Shown here in pieces: positions 1 through 11,833 of a DNA stretch of 64,000 nucleotides. Source of the DNA: Armillaria gallica (taxonomy: Eukaryota > Basidiomycota > Agaricomycetes > Agaricales > Physalacriaceae); NCBI GenBank assembly GCA_037576215.1, contig JBANDB010000009.1:806001-870000 (forward strand), written 5' to 3'. The notes under the pieces are model-generated. The model did no database searches. It worked only from the letters and a program-made list of their open reading frames with translations, and had not been told where the DNA came from. The translations under genes and the position numbers were made by a program. Numbering within the stretch: the first letter of the stretch is position 1; each line of letters opens with the position of its first letter.

Positions 1-330
1 GCAATTCTATAGCAAGTTGTCTCATGACTGAGATGTTGTGATGTGTATGTGTGCTCATATCTTTGGAAATACTTAAATGAGGCAAAATTGACAGTATTGG
101 ATAGATACAGAACAGTGAAAATAGGAGAACAAGCCGTTGAGTACCCTAAAGATATAATTTTGTGGCTGGAAGACGAACACCACTGCGACATGACGGTAAG
201 CCCTCTTACACTGCTGCTAGGCCCCGGTACGACCACTCAGACATATTAAGAGCAGGGATGCATTCCCTATGTTGAGCAATCTCTGCCTCCACATGCAACC
301 TCACCTCTTCCTGTTAGGATTCTGCCGAAA
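1..330 (-). pseudogene. Partial third copy of a small membrane/coiled-coil gene family (last exon)
   Basis: On the minus strand, about 320-206 reads a peptide ending in a TAA at 208-206 that closely matches the last exon of the copy at 6,654-7,295: both contain VEAEIAQ, then MRE or HRE, then LNM, then WSY, and end in AV-stop. The downstream flank is also alike (around 95-130 here, around 6,550-6,575 there), so the duplication included 3' flanking DNA. Upstream of about 320 the match to the other copies fades. The left edge of the window lies in the 3' flank of this copy. Function unknown. The segment is the coiled-coil-like acidic tail of the predicted protein. Confidence 0.55.
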
Positions 331-2690
331 TCGGATATGTGAGCACGAGGCAAGTAGCGATGATCGAAGTGAGGTGAGATTAATTAGAAATGATGTACAT
401 CGTTAGGGAATGAAGTGGAGGGCCATCGCGGAGCGCGGCATATCCGAGTCCTGTGGGGGTAGAGGCACAGGATACCCTATATATTACAAATTGTTCATAT
501 ACAACCACATATGGCTCGTCATCCGGGAGCAACCGTTGTTAGTTGTGGATACTCATACCTCTATGTTTCATTCCGTAAAACCCATCTGCAAAATGCCATT
601 AGCATTCTTGCGAGCGAAAGTCAGAAAACTAACCTCATATTGACCATCATCTATATCATCTCCGGATCTAGAGGAGAAAGAGTTGATATAGGGATCCCTA
701 CAGCAAACTCAGGTTGCATTTGCCCATCCTGGTGCCGTAGACTATACTCTTCGCAGAGCTAAAATGTCCTGGAGACGACATGAAACCAGCAGATTCCTTC
801 CACTCGTACCAGTTCATGAAGTGGCCGATGATGGCCGTATGAGGATTACGGACAGAATGGACAAGCCGGTGCACGCCGCGTAAGGACAGAGTTAGGGTAT
901 TGAGAGCCACACGCTGAGAGGAAAAGAACCTGAACTTGTCGCCAAACTCAATAATTATCCATTAGTATCATTAGTAGAAGTGCCAGTTCATAAGACCATT
1001 AGATACTTGTAAAACCGCTAATCCTGAGGGTCAATGAGATGACAGAGTGAGCAAAAGACAGACGGAGTGTCGAGCACATAAATGTCGTGCCAGGAAATGA
1101 AAACTAACAAGACTTTTGCTTGCTCTGCCCATTGGGATAAGCCTAGGATGAGAATCATAAGTAAAGCCGAAGACTGAGCACAAGTGTGATAGCTTACCAG
1201 CAATGTAAATATGAGCCAAGAGCCAAGAGCGGGAATCGAAGAAATGATAGAACCCTCACATCAATAATGAGCATCAACAATGGCCAGAATGGTACAGACC
1301 GACGACCAGAACCGACACAAAGCAATGGCATTCACGATCCAATGAATAATCACGAGAAAGGCCTTGCCCCCAGTAAATGATATACCATTGTGAGTAAGAT
1401 AATCCGCTGGCATTCAAGGAGACACCATTCTTGAAACCCAGCTCGCTCCTGAGAGACAGTTCCCAGAAGATATCTTCAAGAAATGGACCCCAGATAGTAC
1501 CTATGACTTCACAGACACCGACTTTAGCCATCACCACCTCGAAAACAGAAGAGCATACCCACAGGAAGAAGCAGCATGCAAAAGGGTTGGTGATCCAAAT
1601 GGAATCCTTGCAAATTGCAGAAGCAGTATGTAGAGGAATTTGATCCATGCAGAAGACACAAGGTATTTTTCCCGCAGCATTAACGAAGAGGAGCGCCGGC
1701 TAAATGCTCGCATTCATCTGATCTACAGCACCTATAAATAAAAAGCAACCAAACTCCTGTAGAAAATTAAATTCAACTAACAACTATCGCAATGTCCATG
1801 AAAAGCACAACTTCAAGAAGTTAAAGCTAAGTAGCACTCAACTATTGCCCAACGACACTCACAGACAAAGGTTTTACCAAGGAAAAAAGCGTCAATTTTG
1901 TTTGCACACACTTATTGACAGAAAATTAAAGGAGAGAGAGAGCGAATGATGCACAACAAGAGTTTGAAGAAGAAAGCGGAGAAGGTAGGAGAAGGAACGA
2001 GAATTACCAGTCAACAGTCCATTTATATTGAAGTGTAAAGTCGGTAGTGACACATTTAGTTAGAACAGTAGAATATCCAATAGCGACGTGATCCAAAATT
2101 TGCCAAAGACACGAAAGACGGGCAAAAGCAGAGAAAGCGGAAGACAGGGATAGGACCGAAAGGGCATCAATGCTTGAATCATGCCGAGAACTGCCGAGTC
2201 GAGATGATGTGTACATGGCGAAACTTCGGAAATAATGAAAATGCACTGCCACCCAAACCCTCAGGACCGCATAAGACCGAGACCTGTATACACAGGACTT
2301 GGAATAGATTGGATTCTGGCAAGGGTTCATGAGGAGACCTGAGTGGTCCAGTTTGCAAGATAAAGGAAGACAGTAAGCACGAAGCAATTACTGTAGGGAA
2401 GTAGCTGGTAAGCATGGAGCTATTACCAAGGAGAAAGCTGATACGGAAACCCTGTAAGCGCGAAGCTATTATGGGGCAAAGGTGAAGACAAGTGCTAAGC
2501 ATAGTCTTTGGGTTGGTGCTGGAAAGCGCTAGGCATATCCAAGGAGTTGTTCAGCAAGTGCTAGGCATAACTGAGGGTTCACACAATGAAGGTGTCCTGA
2601 AAGTGGTAGATTGATTGATTTTCCTGATACAATGGTATGTACAGTATTATATACTAGGAATGGTTTGAGTCATTATTACTCTACAATGTT
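331..2690. other. AT-rich stretch with no supportable gene
   Basis: Only short reading frames in conflicting directions occur here, none with a recognisable domain or paired splice sites. A purine-rich patch (about 1,930-2,000) precedes the minus-strand copy at 2.7-3.4 kb. I see no RNA gene. Confidence 0.5.
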
Positions 2691-2729
2691 CTAATATATT
2701 CTAGTATCTGTAAGAAAGGGAGAGAAAGT

Positions 2730-3375
2730 AACAGAAGATACGAGTGAGTTACCATTAAGACTGAGAAGCCCGAGTACAGGCATGTGTTGACTCATGGACC
2801 GAGTCGGCAGATACCCGATATCCATAACACTTCCACTGCAGAAATCACATCCTGGAGATACTGCCATGAGCTCAATAACAGAGGAAAATACATAAAGTTG
2901 AAGCCACACCTGCATACATTTCCACAAAGTGACAACTGTATGCTGATGTTCGCGGGTATCATTCCAAAATTTTTTCAGTCTTGAGATATATCTCAACCAT
3001 GTATGTATGTCGGACCACAGCACAGCATCGTCCGCCTGACGCAGCTCTCAATACAGGACAAGGGATTTGCACTTTAGTCTGTATCATTGTGAGCCGACAT
3101 GCTATGTTGACTCAAGGGTTGAATAACACATACAATAAAAGTTGGCTGTTGAATGTCCCCAGCTCTCTCACGTGGGCATTAAAGACAGTGATTTCTTCTT
3201 CAATGCTGAGTGCAAGATACTGGACAGCAGTACCTGGCTTTAATGGTGTGATATGGATGCATAGAAAGGCACTGCATGTGAGATAGAGGATGAGAAACAG
3301 CGTAGACAGCCAAGCTGGCAATATCATGGAGGAAATGTTAGTAACTACGGTCTCAGATTTACAGGATGTCATCAT
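2730..3375 (-). pseudogene. Degraded second copy of the small membrane/coiled-coil gene family
   Basis: Exon 1 (3,375-3,134) encodes a short N-terminus, a hydrophobic stretch at about residues 15-38, then a PGTAVQYLA...RELG segment. A GTATGT donor starts at 3,133. Exon 2 contains WSDIHTWLRYISRLKK and REHQHT; its donor follows KCMQ and the acceptor TCCAG precedes GATGTG, exactly as in the copy at 6,654-7,295. The third exon then departs from the family after about eight codons and ends early, so the acidic coiled-coil tail is missing. Exon 2 contains an in-frame TGA at the same codon as the other copy. Function unknown; the single membrane helix suggests a small membrane-anchored protein if it was ever made. 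Confidence 0.55.
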
Positions 3376-3698
3376 GTATAGGGGAACAGGCCAGAGTCCT
3401 GTGAGTATAGGTATTATATTAGTCTTAACATGGACTCCTTATATACCATATGCCATTGTAAAGAAGTGACATCTTGGATAGCTTTACCTTACCCCATCTG
3501 GGCATTCATAGTTAACCTCGTGTATGATTTCACATTCTTCACACCTTCACATCTTCACATTCTCCTCAATTGGGTCATGGAACAGCAAATGTATCTCTTT
3601 GATCTATCACTGACAGGTTTGCCTACTGGAAGAATAACAGGCACAGAGGGCAGTTTATGTCTATCTTAAGTGTGGCTTTAAGTAGTATACTATAACAG
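3376..3698. other. Intergenic, nothing recognised
   Basis: Upstream flank of the minus-strand copy. A short plus-strand frame (3,430-3,669) has no domain or recognisable homology and is probably chance. Confidence 0.4.
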
Positions 3699-4065
3699 GT
3701 GAACCCAGGGATACATATATGGTAAAGATTGTATGACCGATCACAGTCTGAGTCAGGCAAAAACCTAAAGAATGATCTACCTATAGGTCCATAAGTATCT
3801 CAGCATCTTTGATTCATCTCTATTTGCTGGAACGAGGGTTGAGGCCCAGGTCCCAGGAAGATGATGTTGGACTTTCTTCCAGTAAAGGCAGTTGCTTCAT
3901 TGAACCATTTCAGGACCCTCATTCCGACATCATGATGAGATTAAATTGAAAGATGCTGAGATACCTATGGACCTATAGATGGATGATCGTTATTTAAGTT
4001 TTTGCCTGAATCGGACTATGGTATGGATTGCACATTTTTACCATATATGTATCCCCTGGGTTCAC
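3699..4065. mobile_element. MITE-like element with long terminal inverted repeats
   Basis: The left arm (3,699 to about 3,815) starts GTGAACCCAGG and the right arm (about 3,945-4,065) ends in the reverse complement. The arms match over about 115 bp with scattered substitutions and small indels, including shared blocks GATACATATATGGTAAA, TCAGGCAAAAAC and TATCTCAGCATCTTT. About 130 bp of spacer separates them and there is no coding capacity. A possible 5-bp target duplication TATAA lies just outside (3,691-3,695 and 4,067-4,071), though the exact terminus is ambiguous by a few bases. This is the structure of a fold-back miniature inverted-repeat element; the superfamily cannot be assigned. Confidence 0.75.
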
Positions 4066-6489
4066 TTATAATAATACTGCAGCTGCTCACTTAAAAATAG
4101 ATATACAGTATCCTCTGTTCCTGCGGTGGTATATTTCAGTCGACAAATGGTGCTGCTATCCGATGGACGTATAACAGATTACCAAGCAAAAGGTGATAAT
4201 AGAAGCAAATCATTGGTGTTGTATGAACTCTGAACATCTGTACATCCGACGTGCATACCAAGGTCAGATCCAATAAGCATTACAAAAAAATTCATCATGT
4301 TGCCGTCCAACAGAAAAGACAAGAGCGGGAGCAGGCTAGGCAAGTGCAGTGAGGGTGGGGAATGCGTACTGTTGTAACATTGAGGTAGTAGTGACAGACC
4401 CAGAAACAGTCAATTTAAGGTATGAAGCACTACTGGACCGCAATGGCGCTGTGTTTCAGGTAAGGACATCCTGCATTCACACGGTGCATACACGACGTAA
4501 ACAAAGCGAGATCTGAAGTATGATTCCTAACAATGCATTTCAAGATTACTTACTAAGACAGAAAATTGTGCCTTTGTCACTACCTGCAACATCGATAAGC
4601 GCATATAGCCACTTAACACACCGCTTCCAGGACACCGGATGATGTATCCCATTATATTGTTCTGTTTCCAATCTGAAATAGCTGAGCTGAGAGACTGGCA
4701 AGTTCCATGAATGATCAGTGGAAGCCACCGTGCAGTCACTGAGCTTCCTTTGTCTGGATCATTTTACACCTGCCCGAGGCCCTTGCACGATTTGTCCACA
4801 GGACCGCAATGGTTTTTGTAAAATCAGGGAGCCCTTGCACAAAACACTGAACAGCTCGCAGGTTATAGGAACAAGGACTGTATGGGAGTGAGCAATTAGA
4901 AATACGATACTGGCATCCCAAGACAAATGTCCGAATAATAGTAGTACTCCTGATCAGCGACGGGAGTGTCGCAGATAGGCACACAATGTCCAACTGATGC
5001 CTAGATAATGGTATAACACCAAATATCCAGGACGAAATGATAGTAGGAGGGATATAGCTACTTGACTTCATTCCAACACATGCAGACGATGTATAGCTGA
5101 GAGGTGACTTTGGTTTTACTGGAGATGCCCATATGTAAGTTGAGCCAGGAGGTGGTGGTGTTAATGTGGGGACCCTAACTGGACCGGGCAATGATAAACC
5201 TGGGTAGAAAATACCTTTTATCCTTCCAATTTGTTTCTGGATAGGCTAAGCACAACCCTCATGACCCCCTGCTAGTTGACAATATCTGGGCTGTCCTTGC
5301 GTACGCATGTCCTTGAGACTCGAGAGAGCTTTCTGACACATATGGAGAGCCTGGGGCTCTGAATGTTGACAAAATAAGTGTGAAAGAAGACGATCATGTG
5401 AGCAGACACATCGTGGGTTTATTTTTGTCTGTGAGGCCATGATACATGCGCATGATGGGCTCTGCAAGATCAATGATCATAACCGTCCTCCAGGGAACCT
5501 TTCCACCTCGTTTAACTCATTGGCATGCAATAATGAAGTCAGGCTTGGCAATTTTGCCTGAGCAGCCTTGAATACAATGCTGTTTGCCCGAATAGTAACG
5601 TCTGCCTTTCATAGATGATGCAGCAAATGATGAGATGATCAGAGTTGAGTATGTTGAGTCCATAGAGAGAGAACTGGCATTTCGGCGATGTCTGAAGGCC
5701 CAGTTAAGTCCACTACCGGGCCTTGATGGGTTATTTAATAGGCTGCTTCTCTTGTCACAACTCACAGGGCAAAACAGCGCGCCGTCGCTTCAATTCTTTT
5801 AGTGTTGTCCTGGCTTGAACATGATCTCGTCTCGTCTAGGAAGGCTTTCTGCAGTAGTTTGCTGGCCATACTGTCCTCCCTTTCTTCCTGATAAAATTCA
5901 CTTTTTTTTTTCTTTCGACGAGACCTTCAATGCTCTCTTTGCTGGCTCAGCAAGACCTCAGACCTCAGACTCAGGACATCTACCGTTGAATATCAATCCT
6001 GGGAGAGAGCTGGCTCTAATCCATTGAAGATTACATGTATTGGCAACATCCTTCAAAAAACTCAATGAATAAAACCCCACAGTAAACATCAGCTGTCATA
6101 CGCTACTGAAAGGCAGATATATTTGCACTTGATTTTCGGAAAAAAAACATCGTGATGTTGGACAATAGGCTCGACCTTGTACCGGCATTTCTCGCTGCAC
6201 TGCGGCTTTGTGCTCTTCTTCAGCTCACCAATGGTCATTTCCTCTCTTCATAGTCGGTCCACAAGAGGGCCCCTCTCTTTACAAGCTTTTAACAGATATG
6301 TTGGAATGTGTGATGAGTTTGGCATCCTTCAAAGATGACAAGCTCAAATTCGGTATGAAAAATTCTATCCGCTCCGAGTCACAACAATAGAGGACACAGC
6401 CTAGTTTGGAAGGCTGTATTTTTCCATTTTACCTCACCCCCACGCTGACAGCAAAGCACAGTGACATTGAAATGGTTCTGTGGCACACC
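4066..6489. other. Intergenic, one uncharacterised minus-strand reading frame
   Basis: The longest open frame is 5,191-4,736 on the minus strand (151 codons), with a proline-rich start (PPPPG near residue 13) and no domain I recognise. It could be an exon fragment or chance. Two further minus frames (5,473-5,246 and 5,765-5,517) lie upstream. A segment at about 5,950-6,080 resembles 11,010-11,140 (shared AATCCTGGGAGA and TACATGTAT), a weak dispersed duplication. Confidence 0.35.
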
Positions 6490-6653
6490 TTACCTACCTG
6501 CGTGCATTGGTACATTTGTATCCTTGATAAGAGTCTCATTATACAAATTGATAGTGACGGATAATACAGAACAGCGAGAATGAGATAGTGAATATTGTAC
6601 AGGTTTATTTATGTGGAGGAAAACAAGCACCAGTGTCGGAGTTGGAAGACCTC

Positions 6654-7295
6654 TTACACTGCTACTGGGTCCTGGTATGACCACTGAGGCATATTCAACA
6701 TGACAGTGCTTTCCCTCATCTGTGCAATCTCAGCTTCCACACGTGACCGCTCCTCCTCAACAGCCAAAATCACATCCTGGAGATACCGCCATGAGCACAA
6801 TAACAGATAAAAATTCGGAAATAAGCTGTACTTGCATACATCTCTGCAACACGTCGATTGTATGCTGATGCTCGCGCGCTTCATTCCAATTTTTTTTCAG
6901 CCTTGAGAGATATCTCAACCAAGTGTGCCTATCAGACCACAAGAGCGCACTATCTGCCTGATGCAACTCTCAAGACAGGATGAGTGATTTGCACTTGAGC
7001 CTATACCCATCATGAGTCGGCATGCAACTGTAGCTCAATGATCGAAGAACACATACAATCGAAGGTTGGTGTTAAACATTCCCAGCTCTCTCGCATGGGT
7101 GTCAAAGATGGCAATTTCTTCATTGATACTAGTTGCGAGATGCCGGACGGCAGTACCTGGCCTTAAGGGCAGAGCCTTGATGCGCAGATAAGCGCTGCCA
7201 CCGAGGAAGACTCCAAGAAGCAGTGTAGGTACCCATATGGGTGATATCATAGAAGCAAGATCGGTGATTGCAGTCTCGACTTTGCAGGCAGGCAT
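6654..7295 (-). pseudogene. Best preserved copy of a small spliced membrane/coiled-coil gene family
   Basis: I infer three exons: 7,295-7,057, 7,000-6,832 and 6,776-6,654. Intron 1 (56 bp) has GTATGT and TATAG borders; intron 2 (55 bp) has GTACAG and TCCAG. The predicted product is about 176 residues: a short polar start, a hydrophobic helix at about residues 12-37, a PGTAVRHLATSINEE segment, a WLRYLSRLKKNWNEAREHQ segment, and an acidic coiled-coil tail with VEEERSRVEAEIAQMRE. Exon 2 has one in-frame TGA about ten codons in, present at the same codon in the copy at 2.7-3.4 kb. Either both descend from a broken ancestor, or the true intron 1 acceptor lies past it. I do not recognise the family; no function is proposed. 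Confidence 0.6.
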
Positions 7296-10200
7296 TGCGT
7301 ATGGGGGGTACTAGTACTGCTGCCATGATAGTTATATATGTCTCAGAAACAGCTGTACCATTAAATGATCAGGGGGTTGAGCATAAAAACAACAGATCGT
7401 ATTTGTTCATGATGATGGGGGTTAGTATACTTTGCAAAACATTGGAAATATGATCAAATTATCAATAGAGATCAAACACTGGGACCAATGCTTTCCATGC
7501 CTTTTGTCGTGTGTGATTTGAATCCTATCATAAACTGCCCAGGTGGGTTCACCACTCTGCTGTAGACACTGTGGCCAGGGTTGGTTGTACTCGACCAAAC
7601 ACTAGGAATACGATTCAGCTATCAATTGGGGGGGGAGGGGGGGGGGGTGGGCAGGAAACATCTGTATGTTTGTTACTGAGATCATCACTGACTTCCAGTG
7701 CCATCTGTTCCAAAGGATCAATTGATCGCAGTACCACAGGCTATCAAGCTACAGTATGGTTCACATCGGGGTCGTGACTAATTTGGGCCGTCATAGTAGG
7801 ATTTCCAATCAAATATCACAGGACAAAAAGCACGTAAAGCACCAATTTCAGTGGATCTCAACTGAAAATTTGACCATATCCCCAATGTAGTGATCCCATC
7901 CTATACAAAGTGAATACGATCCATTAACAGTACATTTCTTTCCTGATACAACTATCATCTGGACTCAGCTGCATCCATCAAGACGCTGTGCAAGTATTAT
8001 AGGTCTCTGAAGTGGTGAGCAGGAACAAAACAGGATAAGTGAAAGGAATACAACACAAGACTAAGGAAGGAAGAAAGTAGTCTTTATTAGTCACTGGTGT
8101 TTGACAGTGGGCTGCTCGGAACCGCAGCTGACAGATTCAAAGTGCCAAGTGCTTGCGATAGTGGCTCCTTCGTTGTAGCGTAGTATCATTACAATGGAAC
8201 ACAGATACAATACAGCCTTTGTGGGGCAGCCTGAGCAGTGTGAACACTTTGTGGCCACCTGTCAACATAGCGCCAAAACATTGTGATGGAATAGTACTGC
8301 CATCAATCATGCAAGACTTTGATGTAGTGCTCAGAGCAAGCTAAGAGCCCAAGCATGCAAGGTTGCAAACCAAACAGACTGTGTTAAGAGTGGCGACGAC
8401 TTCATCCTGGCATATAACTGTTGTGATGACCCAGCCTGCATTGAGATCTCACACCTTTATCCACCGTGGGTGCTCCTCTCCAAGCTAATTTTAACATACA
8501 TGGTAGGCCAACAAAATTGACTACAGGAGTACAAGTTGTCGCGCCGGCCCTTGTTTTGCACTTGATGTTGTATAGACTTTTACACCTCTGTGAGTAATCT
8601 GCAACCTCGGGAGATACACTTGGAGGCTATTTGAGGGAAGGGGTTACAAAAACGGCATCTGGAAAATGCACCTTAGGTATATAGCCATATATAGAGCCTG
8701 TAGTGCCTATAGTGCTAATAGCTAACCCTCCGATATCCAGTGCCATATAGCACCACCCACGCTATGATAGCAATGGTCTATGGTGCTACAGGTGCTACAG
8801 CTTCGATGGCGTGATGCAATTTATTACGCATCACGGAAATATATTCTCAGGCATGGTGGCACCTCGTTAGAATGGATCAGTTGAGAAAGTTTGAAATTAA
8901 ACAGCTGCAGGTTCAAGTTGCAAGAAGATATGATGAGGAATGGGTCATTATATTCACATGTATGTATACATATGTCGGAAATGTCCAAAATAGGTTATCA
9001 TGCCAGATAAGGAACAAGTTCCATTATAATGTCAACCTTGTTTTGTATAAGGGAAAAAATTGCTGATAATCCACATATTAGGTCATTATCATCAAGACCA
9101 GACCTGAAAGTTTAGTGATATGCAGCCATAATTGCCGAGGCATCTCTTATATGGTCATTATTTGGCCGTGTATCTTATAATCCATTTCAGAAGTTTTAGA
9201 CATAGTATTACCAGTAGCTACTGTAGGATGGAGTAAATAGAATATAAATTACTATTAAGGCTGTATCTATTTGGCTCCCCTGGGCACACCATTACAAATC
9301 AGCCACCCCACCAGGGAGCTCAGGGTTCAAGAACGCCCTTCTGGTTTGGCTGTATCTCTTGGTCACTAGACCATCAACTTTTCGAGATCTAATCTATGTC
9401 GGACTCGCAGTCTCTTTGCATGATTAATCAGATTTAACACTTCTGTCAGGATCATTGAGTCAGGACTCAGGGAAGGTTGGCCTTCAAGCTTCATGAGCTG
9501 CCATAAGCCAAGCTTTTCTGGGACAGACTTTTACACAAACAGGTTGGAGGGTAAGATTGTCAGACCAGCAGGCTCCTCTGCGTTTTGATGCACCCTGACA
9601 CATTATGCATATCCAACCAAAATGAACGGTGAGCTGCTGATATCACAGTGTTAAGCGAGCAGGTGCATGTGGGCATGATAGTAGATCGATGGCAAAAAGG
9701 TTTGCCAAAAACAATGGCCTGTTCAATGCGGTGAAAAAAGAAAAAAAAGAAGAAAGTTCTCAGTCATTATTTGTACAGTCAGATAAAGATAAGGAATGAG
9801 AGCGGTAAAGCAGTCAGTGCCAGAGATGGTATCTAAGAAGGCCGGGGGAGCTGGATCAACTCATAATGCCTCTGCAACCATACCTGTGCCTAAAGGGGTG
9901 CGGCTTATGCAACTACCACCTGGGGGAGCCAAACAGATTTATTCTACTATTAAGTACTCGACTCCAAGATTCCCGGGTAGTTCAGGCAGCACTAGTATTT
10001 GACTAAGAGGAATCAGTACTTCAGAGACCGGATAGTTGGGAGGAGAGTGTAAAAAATTCTCTAAGTTGCGAATTCAAGCAGTGGTTCATATACAGTGAAT
10101 GCTGTGTCAGGGCCATTATTCTAGATCGTGTCATTGTGTTTGATTGTGAACGGAACTACACCATGCTATGGAACTATGGGGCCATATAGCATTCTTTGTG

Positions 10201-11210
10201 CAATATATTACTTTATAGAAAGCATGGGCTACATATCATTGCCTAGTGTGGCTCAGTCTACATCACTGGGGCTGGTCTATGGTGAGCAAAAGGCTTTTCC
10301 AGATGGGGATATCGATGATGGTAAAAGTATGCAAAGGAGATCAACTAAGATGTGAGTTAGCTGATGATGGCATAAGCTCAAAATTATTCTGCATGTTGGT
10401 TGTTCAAACTTGCAACGTTCATTTGTGTAAAAGACCAAGCCCAAGCAGCACCTAGTCAGAAAGGCACACAGAGACACTGTCTGGTGACATCAACATGGCT
10501 GCTCACACCAAACATCTAGAGTCCTTTCGGACCGTCGGTGAAGGAAAGGGTTGTTGTGATATGCAGCTCGTAAAGGATGAGGGCAGGAGCAGCGTACCTC
10601 TATGCCATAAACTTCAAGTTGACAGCACCCAGTAACCAGGCTATTATTGCTGCAGAGTGGTAGGCAGAAAGGAGCAAAGCCAGCATTCAGCAATGTCAGG
10701 CTTAGGGTCCAGTAACTCCTGTTGGGACAAATTGCAATTGTCAGCAACCTTCCCCAAACCAGCCTAGAAGTGTTTTACACTCTGCTACCTACTGATCTGC
10801 TATTCCCGCTATGTACAGGTTTCTTCCTCTGCATCAAGAGTCCACGCCAAATTACTTGCTTTGAGTAATCAAGCAAGAAGACAATTGGACTGAAAGCCAA
10901 TCTCGAGGAAGCTGTGTGTTAAGCTTTGCCAGCTGTGCTATCTTTCTTGAAAGTTGATGCAATTTGCGTGTTGTTCCTACTATGATTTAGATGTTCTATT
11001 TGTTGACTTATCAAGACCTGACCCTCTGTTGTCTGTCCCCTCACAATGTATTATGAATCCTGGGAGATGCCAGCATCAATTCCAAAAACTACATGTATGG
11101 GAAATGTCTTTCAGGATGCACAATAAATATAATCATACTGTAAGTGCAGGCTACTTTGTGTTGCTGAAAGTCTGTCATATCTATTAGACAGGTGTTTTAG
11201 ACATAATTTA
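7296..11210. other. AT-rich flank with no supportable gene
   Basis: There are no long frames with domains. Notable sequence: a G-run tract at 7,627-7,652 (possible G-quadruplex on the plus strand), a block of short repeats built on GTGCTA and GCTACAGGTGC (about 8,700-8,800), and a purine-rich tract at 9,732-9,757. A plus-strand frame at 9,796-10,002 is glycine/proline rich but unsupported. The stretch ends at the 5' LTR of element A. Confidence 0.45.
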
Positions 11211-11246
11211 TGTTACGATTTATTCATTTTCTTTACCTAAGCACCT

Positions 11247-11262
11247 CTTATCTTATCTTATC
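11247..11262 (-). promoter_or_regulatory. Triple GATA-type motif in the U3 of element A
   Basis: Three tandem CTTATC copies, that is GATAAG on the other strand. Equivalent triplets occur in the LTRs of B (51,360-51,375) and C (61,783-61,798). HGATAR is the core site of fungal GATA zinc-finger regulators. Binding is inferred only. Confidence 0.5.
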
Positions 11263-11414
11263 TATAGGATCTGCGACTCCATGGAGCTATGACATTGCAA
11301 CACAGTCACCGTTGTCCCCTTGAGATATTTCTGCTTCTTTCTTACAATGGTGCACCTATTATTAGACCCCTCATTTTAGTATATAGGTACTGTAGCTGAA
11401 GCTGTATATTCTCT

Positions 11415-11427
11415 AGCTTTGAGCTAA
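11415..11427 (+). promoter_or_regulatory. Putative transcript start / self-primer of element A
   Basis: AGCTTTGAGCTAA lies about 35 bp downstream of TATATA. It is the exact reverse complement of the 13 bases at 11,570-11,582 just after the LTR. In Tf1 of fission yeast the 5' end of the mRNA folds back onto such a site and is cleaved to prime minus-strand synthesis. The start site itself is inferred. Confidence 0.7.
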
Positions 11428-11569
11428 AGTTTATTCATACTGAAACACATTCATTCTTGCTAAGCACTAAAGCCTTAGTCCAGATGTCCTTGCATCACAA
11501 GACTTAACAGTGACTGTACAAATGCAATACAGCTGTTATTTACTCTTGTTGGGACATCAGCTTTAACAA

Positions 11570-11582
11570 TTAGCTCAAAGCT
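11570..11582 (+). promoter_or_regulatory. Self-priming primer-binding site of element A
   Basis: TTAGCTCAAAGCT begins one base after the LTR end and pairs 13 of 13 with 11,415-11,427. I see no tRNA 3' complement here. Confidence 0.75.
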
Positions 11583-11608
11583 TTTCTTACTCCTTAACTG
11601 GAGCTTTC

Positions 11609-11833
11609 ATGGAAAATGACAATGCTATCATCCTTGCCAGCACTCTGGCCCCAAGCACCTTCCTTCTCACCACTGCTATCATCCTTGCTGTCAGGTTTCA
11701 CAGGGCAAGGGATGAACTACCAGCACCCCCCACCTCCATCATCATTATTAACCAGCAGATAAATCCCCAACCTGCCAACAATGACATCCCACTCCAGCAG
11801 CAACTGCAGCCAATCCACACACCTGTACCATGA
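11609..11833 (+). CDS. Small leader reading frame with one predicted membrane helix (element A)
   Basis: A 74-codon frame between the primer site and gag. Residues 5-28 are strongly hydrophobic (ILASTLAPSTFLLTTAIILAV) and are followed by RFHRAR, the positive-inside pattern of a single-span membrane peptide. The remainder is proline/glutamine/isoleucine rich. It has no recognised family. Elements B and C carry short membrane-helix frames in the same position, which makes this unlikely to be chance. It could also be the decayed N-terminus of gag, but the gag-like frame that follows is separate. Confidence 0.45.
   Translation: MENDNAIILASTLAPSTFLLTTAIILAVRFHRARDELPAPPTSIIIINQQINPQPANNDIPLQQQLQPIHTPVP

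Larger units (their letters stand above)
11211..11568 (+). repeat. 5' LTR of element A
   Basis: It starts TGTTACGATTTATTC and ends CTTTAACA (358 bp). It resembles the LTRs of B and C read in their own orientation: same start, a CTTATC triple repeat near the start (11,247-11,262), a TATATA at 11,380-11,385, and the putative transcript start AGCTTTGAGCTAA at 11,415-11,427. The direct repeat that would flank the insertion cannot be checked because the other end is outside the window. Confidence 0.85.

Noticed and set aside
7627..7652. Promoter or regulatory element at the G-run
   Set aside because: A simple G tract with no adjacent gene; could form a quadruplex but no function can be supported.
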